This document shows, piece by piece, positions 59,175 to 64,000 of a DNA stretch of 64,000 bases; position 1 is the stretch's first letter; every line of letters starts with the position of its first letter. Position numbers and translations under genes: made by a program. The DNA is from Holacanthus passer (Eukaryota; Chordata; Actinopteri; Pomacanthidae): contig JAFREQ010000035.1 in NCBI GenBank assembly GCA_025331565.1, positions 6,386,001-6,450,000 on the forward strand, written 5' to 3'. A model generated the notes under the pieces. It had not been told where the DNA came from, made no database searches, and worked only from the letters and a program-made list of their open reading frames with translations.

Positions 59175-62150
59175 AGCAGCTGAGCCGAAGCCAAGGGTGT
59201 GTCACTACAAACAGATGCTCCATATTTTTGCGCCATTTTAGGTGTGCATCAAGAAGAACATAACATGTTACACTGAGCCTCATTTACATTTTCCAAAGCA
59301 TATAACAAAAAAAAAAACATTATTAAAAAAAAAAAGGTGCCTAATCTCTCAATAAATCACTGGCACTACATCTTAAAACATTAATTAACCTTACACTTAG
59401 TAACTTCTGCACTAGTTGTTCTTAAAACAAACAATGTTGACCAATATTTCAATTGATTTTAATCCTTTGAATCCTACTTGTCAGCAATAAATTGTAGCCA
59501 TATGTGACACAGTTTGGCAGGTTTCCAGGTATTAGATTAAAGATAATTAAGTAAAGAATGAGATTATTTTAAGAATTTACAAATCTTAACACATTGTAAT
59601 AAATTAACTTTTCATTGTTTCTTAAGAAATTAGTGAGTGAAAGAAACATACAGGATCAACTGGAAATAGAAATAAGAAGAACACAGGGGAGGCCTGAAGT
59701 GTTTTTTTGGAGAGTTTTTAGTTACCAGAACTTTGTGAATGGCACTCTTGGCAACCTGAAAGGAAATGCTGATGGCAGCTGGACTACAGGTTAGTTTGCC
59801 AGACACAGGGGAGGCCTGTACGGACAAAACACAGGGCTGGAGTGTGGTGCTGGATCATGGCCTGCAAACAGGGAGGTGCCACTCCCTTTGAAGCACCGGG
59901 GCTGTGGTTGTGAGTTTGTTTTGAGCTGCCAATGAGCCATGTGAGAGGGAGAACAGTGTGGAACAAATTCAAGGCTGCATTCTGGTGGAGTTGACAGCTA
60001 TGTGCCACATGTTTGGGTGGAAATGATTGGAGCCTTATAAGTAAGTTGTGGCAACGATGTGGACCTCTTTCATTGAGCATCAAATGTTTGCGAAGAAGTA
60101 CTTTGGTGTTTACAGTGGTACTAGTGAACTCTGTGGGGCTTGGTCGGGTAATGAGCTTGAGGTTTTGGGCCCAAAGCCAAATTGAAATGGAATTCAACAG
60201 AAATATGTGGCACAACCTGTGAGTGAGGAGGACATGTTTAGAGTTGTAGAAAACAGTTGACAGAGCAATTAAAAGAGCACTCCATCAATTTAGCGTTGCC
60301 CTCCGGTCGCTTTGTCGGATTTACAATTTTTTAAAAAGTCATCAAAATCAATACACAGAATCTACACATTCTTCTTTCTTGTCAAAACCTGGCACTCACA
60401 TTACACACAATACCCACAGTATCCAATTTCAGGGGTGTTATGCTCGTAGCGGCTTGTTGCCTCAAGCCACTATTCTGAATTCTATTATCGTCATTAAACC
60501 AAAGCAGAAATCCTCATTACATCATGTAATAATGTTTGATTTGCATATACCTTTAGGAAAAAAGGCTTCTGATAACACTTGCAATAGGCCAGTATCCAAC
60601 ACTAACACCAGTCATGTTACATTTAATGTTGAATTTACACTTGATATAGAAGGCCAGTTTTTCACTTGTGGTGATTAAAAGCACAGTCACCCATCATATA
60701 AAGGGATGTAAAGTGTGTGTTGTTTTGCAGAGAGTTTGTAAAATGAGAGGCGGTGATTTGAAAGACTTTGAACCAGTAAAACACTGTGCAATATGACAAA
60801 AAATATAAACTGTCTTTTCATTGTTCCCTGCGAACAGGTGTCTGTGAACGTACTAATCATCTCCTGTTGTAAACACTCAAAATGACTTTGTGAAACGTTG
60901 CATGTCACTTCATGGGCAGTAATTGATGACACAACACTTCTTATGTGACTGGACCTCCACTACAGCACAGTGACAACTACATATTTATACTGAATTAAAT
61001 CCTGCATCTTGAGCAATTCACCTCAACTAAACAGATCATGATTTTATGTTTTTACAAAGTAAATCATTTCATAGAGATCCATCTTGTAGATTTATATGTA
61101 TTTATATTGTTATAACATTGTACTGTTTGTGCTCTATGTGAAGTGTCATTTATGTGCCATAATGTCAACCTACAGTGAACACTGGAATTCTACTGTAGCA
61201 CTTTAAGATGGGCGATATGTAAAATACTGACACCAATAAAATTCATTATTTCCACAAACTTCATTTGTCAGACTGAAAATTCAAATTGATTTTTTAATTA
61301 AAATAACGCAAAAATTATTGACACCATGAGCTCTTTATTAGAAATGTGACTACAAAAGGCCGTCGATTGACAACATAACAAATGTTCTGTGTTTCTGTCT
61401 GTTTGTGTTTCTCACATTACAGGGTTATCTTAAAATTTCAGTCAGGTCTCTGAAAACGGTAAATTTCCACACACATATTTGTAAATGTGCTTGATTCGAT
61501 CAAAATAATTATAATTAGAGCTAGTGAAATTCACCGACAGGAGGAGCCTTTATAGATCATCCAGATCCTATTCATGTCAGTATGTTTAGCAAAATTGGTC
61601 TCCTTAAACCTCAAAGCCATTCAGTAACATGCTTGTTTTTCTACATTTTCATTCAAAACTAAGGAGACTCAATGTGTTATAGTTCAGCATATTTAAAATA
61701 TGATCTTCCAGTAGATCATATAATGCAGACTTCATCTGTCATAGAGCATTTTTAATTAATTAATATTTTTTTTGGTCATGTTATCCAGCCATAGTTGCAA
61801 TTATAAAATTCTGAGCAAAACTGACCATACAGGAAATCTTGCACAGCAAAGTAGTGCATATCGGTTTTCATACAGTATTCTGGTTTTGCGGAAGCATTAA
61901 CAAAAACATGTCCTCTGCATGAATTCAGATTTGTAAACAAAAGCTATCAAAAATACTGACTTTAACATTTGGAAATAATCTGAAATAAAGAATATTTCAG
62001 AAGCATAGAAAATTAAAAATCCTTTGATCTCAGGGAAGTGATGTCCCAGTAAACGTCCAGTAGTAACAACACACACATCTGTTTGTACTTCAGGAAGTGT
62101 GATCCAGCACCCGTAGACACTTTTAACAGAGTATCTTTGGTCCCAACAGC
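59175..62150. other. snx24 3' UTR and convergent snx24/ggcx spacer
   Basis: The snx24 3' UTR probably extends to AATAAA at 61234-61239. On the minus strand, ggcx may end near 61334 (TTTATT on plus) or at an earlier ATTAAA. The two genes converge with almost no spacer. An open frame of about 140 codons on the minus strand (59784-60215) has no recognisable domain and lies in the snx24 3' UTR. Confidence 0.5.
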
Positions 62151-62154
62151 AGCT

Positions 62155-63806
62155 TTAAAGTTCCCCATGACCAACTTCATCTTTCAGTCGTTCGTCCTGG
62201 TTGGCTTCTGCCTGAGGTTCTTTCATGTTGGCAAAGGCAACTTCTCTTGTCAGCTGTTCAATTGGAGGGAGACCCACCGCCAGGTTTCTCATAGCAATGG
62301 CGGTCATCAAGAATCTAAAAGAGTAGGGACAGAGTTTTTGAGATTCAGTACATTACTGAACACAGATTAATTTAGTTTTAGTGCTAATACAACCAAACCT
62401 GTGCTGTTCGAAGACAATACTCACCCCCTCCGTATCGTATAGTACTTTTTCACTGCAAAGCGCTCGAGTCGCTCCAGCACGCCAGCCTCCCTGCGTTTCT
62501 TCACCTCCTTCATGCGGCGCTGCCTCTTCAGGAACAGCTGCACGACCGGGTCAGTGGCGTTGACCTCATCATCTTCTGCAGCGATAAGAGGCTGCAGCTC
62601 AGGAGGGAGTGGCTCGGTTTCTGTGGGATGAGACTGTCCAGTCAGCATCTGAGGAATTTTCTGAGCTCAAGAGCAAAACCTTCTCTGCACTTCGATTAAA
62701 AAGGAGAAAGTTCTCACAGTGTCAGAGCTGTTTAACATTGCCATCTTGTGGTTCTTGAGGTTGAGGTTATTTTTATAGCTAGATTAAAAAAAAAAAAAAA
62801 AGCTGATTCTGCCAGTGCAGTGACACAAAAAGCCACCTTTACTACATATTTTTTGCATTGGAACCTAATTTTTTTCACCTGTCCCATTGCGAACGCGCTC
62901 CTGGAGTTCAAACAGTCTGGTGAAGTTCTCCTGCAGCACCGCCTCTGTGGTGTTAACATAGACGTACATGTAGCAAGACGGGTCTTCAGACACTGTGTAC
63001 ACCTTATGGTAAGCCCCAGCAGGCACCTACACACATACACATTATGATAAATGATTTGAGTGTGTCCAGGTTAAACAACATAATGATAATGGTGTTGACA
63101 GTGTGTTGCCGTACCTTTATCTGCTCACCAGGCTGAAGAGTGTGGTTCTTTTTCTCCTCGACTACCTCGACGTTCACTGTACCCTGCAGTACGTGGATGC
63201 TGGTGTTGCCTAGATCTTCACTTACAAAGTTTTCTAAGTGGAGACCTAAAAGGCAACATGCAGTCTGTAAGCACGAAGGCAGCATGTGTAACACAGAGAA
63301 TTAATAACAGTAAACAAAATATAATGATAACTATACTAGGAGAGGTTTGTAACCTGGGAAATCAGCAATAAAGACAATCTCAGTCTGATTGTCCAAGCTG
63401 CCCTCAATCTCCTGGAACTTGGTTCTCCAAGGTGAGAGGTCCACCAGTAGAGGCATCAGCCATGCATTTGGCCGAAAAGGTGACCAATCAGCTTTCACAA
63501 CGTCCACATTAGGGTTAAAGATCCTTCAAGAAAAGTCCACAACAAGTATTAAAACACACTCTTAGTATTAGTTTTTTATGGAATTATTAATTTGATAAAT
63601 CTAAAGTAATAACATTATAACCGCATCTTTTTCCAAAGCAAGAGGCTCTCATACCTTTGCTGGAAACGTTCATTGATGGACACCCAGATGTCAAAGTAGA
63701 TTTCAGGATCAGAGATATTATAGCGGGGCAGGAACTGACTGAGGCATGTGGCATACTGCTTCAGCATGTCTCCATGGTCTTTCCAGCGACGGCTTTGCGT
63801 GAAGAC
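62155..63806 (-). CDS. ggcx: Vitamin K-dependent gamma-glutamyl carboxylase, C-terminal part (partial; gene continues right of window)
   Basis: The last six exons in coding order are 63655-63806, 63354-63523, 63115-63245, 62879-63026, 62425-62620 and 62155-62314. They encode 318 residues and end ...VGHGEL. GGCX is an ER membrane enzyme that converts Glu to Gla in clotting factors, osteocalcin and matrix Gla protein, coupled to oxidation of vitamin K hydroquinone. This part is the luminal C-terminal region. It includes RIFNPNVDVVKADWSPF, LSPWRTKFQEIEGSLDN, FPGLHLENFVSEDLGNTSI (nearly identical to my memory of the human protein), a cupin-like stretch AGAYHKVYTVSEDPSCYMYVY, and PLPPELQPL. N-glycosylation sequons NTS, NHT and NTT are seen. 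All phases close. The upstream exons with the catalytic transmembrane half lie beyond 64000. The neighbour in human is MAT2A. Confidence 0.95.
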
Positions 63807-64000
63807 CTTCAGGACACAGACAGTGTAATTATTACCTTATTAGCAGTTGGCTACACTGAAAAAGAAAAAACAATCTCAAAGGTCAAGTCAGAGAGAGGTA
63901 TAAATGGTGATAATGCAGTCTGCAGCCAAGTCATTTTAAATGTTTCTGCCATTTTGGGGAGGGGGGCTGTCAATCAGAAAAAAGTAAATGTTCTCTTCAA
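63807..64000 (-). other. ggcx: ggcx intron, running off the window
   Basis: Sequence upstream of the exon at 63655-63806, containing its acceptor (ctgaag). No further exon is visible before the window edge. Confidence 0.6.

Noticed and set aside
59784..60215. 143-codon minus-strand open frame, first suspected to be a transposase piece
   Set aside because: No DDE or helix-turn-helix signature and no terminal repeats; it falls in the snx24 3' UTR.

Overview
The window is nuclear DNA from a ray-finned fish, most likely a spiny-rayed teleost. It has short GT-AG introns, many fish-type interspersed repeats, CA/GT and GA microsatellites, and vertebrate genes whose proteins can be read exon by exon. 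There is no sign of bacterial, viral or organellar sequence.

Layout from left to right. (1) 136-283 (+): last exon of a smoothelin gene (smtn). (2) About 1.95-10.6 kb (+): inpp5j, a phosphoinositide 5-phosphatase, with a 5' UTR exon and 12 coding exons (777 aa). (3) 12.26-21.25 kb (+): mat2a, methionine adenosyltransferase II (396 aa). Its long 3' UTR carries METTL16-type hairpins. (4) 22.26-26.57 kb (-): a compact surfactant-protein-B-like saposin protein (267 aa). A separate promoter-like block and candidate first exon lie inside its intron 3 on the other strand. (5) 26.6-34.7 kb: gene-poor, with a LINE 3' end. (6) 34.7-40.85 kb (+): an animal heme peroxidase of the MPO/EPX/LPO group. In phase with it are a nine-triplet collagen stretch and a C-terminal C1q domain (893 aa); this is the most unusual gene here. 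(7) 40.4-48.1 kb: no gene; repeats, a tRNA-Ser 5' half, foldback elements and a long GT microsatellite. (8) 48.11-54.5 kb (+): lox, lysyl oxidase (417 aa). (9) 55.40-61.24 kb (+): snx24, a PX-domain sorting nexin (172 aa). (10) 62.16 kb to the right edge (-): the last six exons of ggcx, vitamin-K-dependent gamma-glutamyl carboxylase.

The genes do not form one pathway. They fall into blocks linked in other vertebrates: smtn-inpp5j, mat2a-sftpb-ggcx and lox-snx24 (human 22q12, 2p11.2 and 5q23, from memory). The peroxidase and the lox-snx24 pair sit between sftpb and ggcx. Coding coordinates were built by hand from splice sites. For every gene complete in the window, phases close across all introns. 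UTR ends and transcription starts are estimates.
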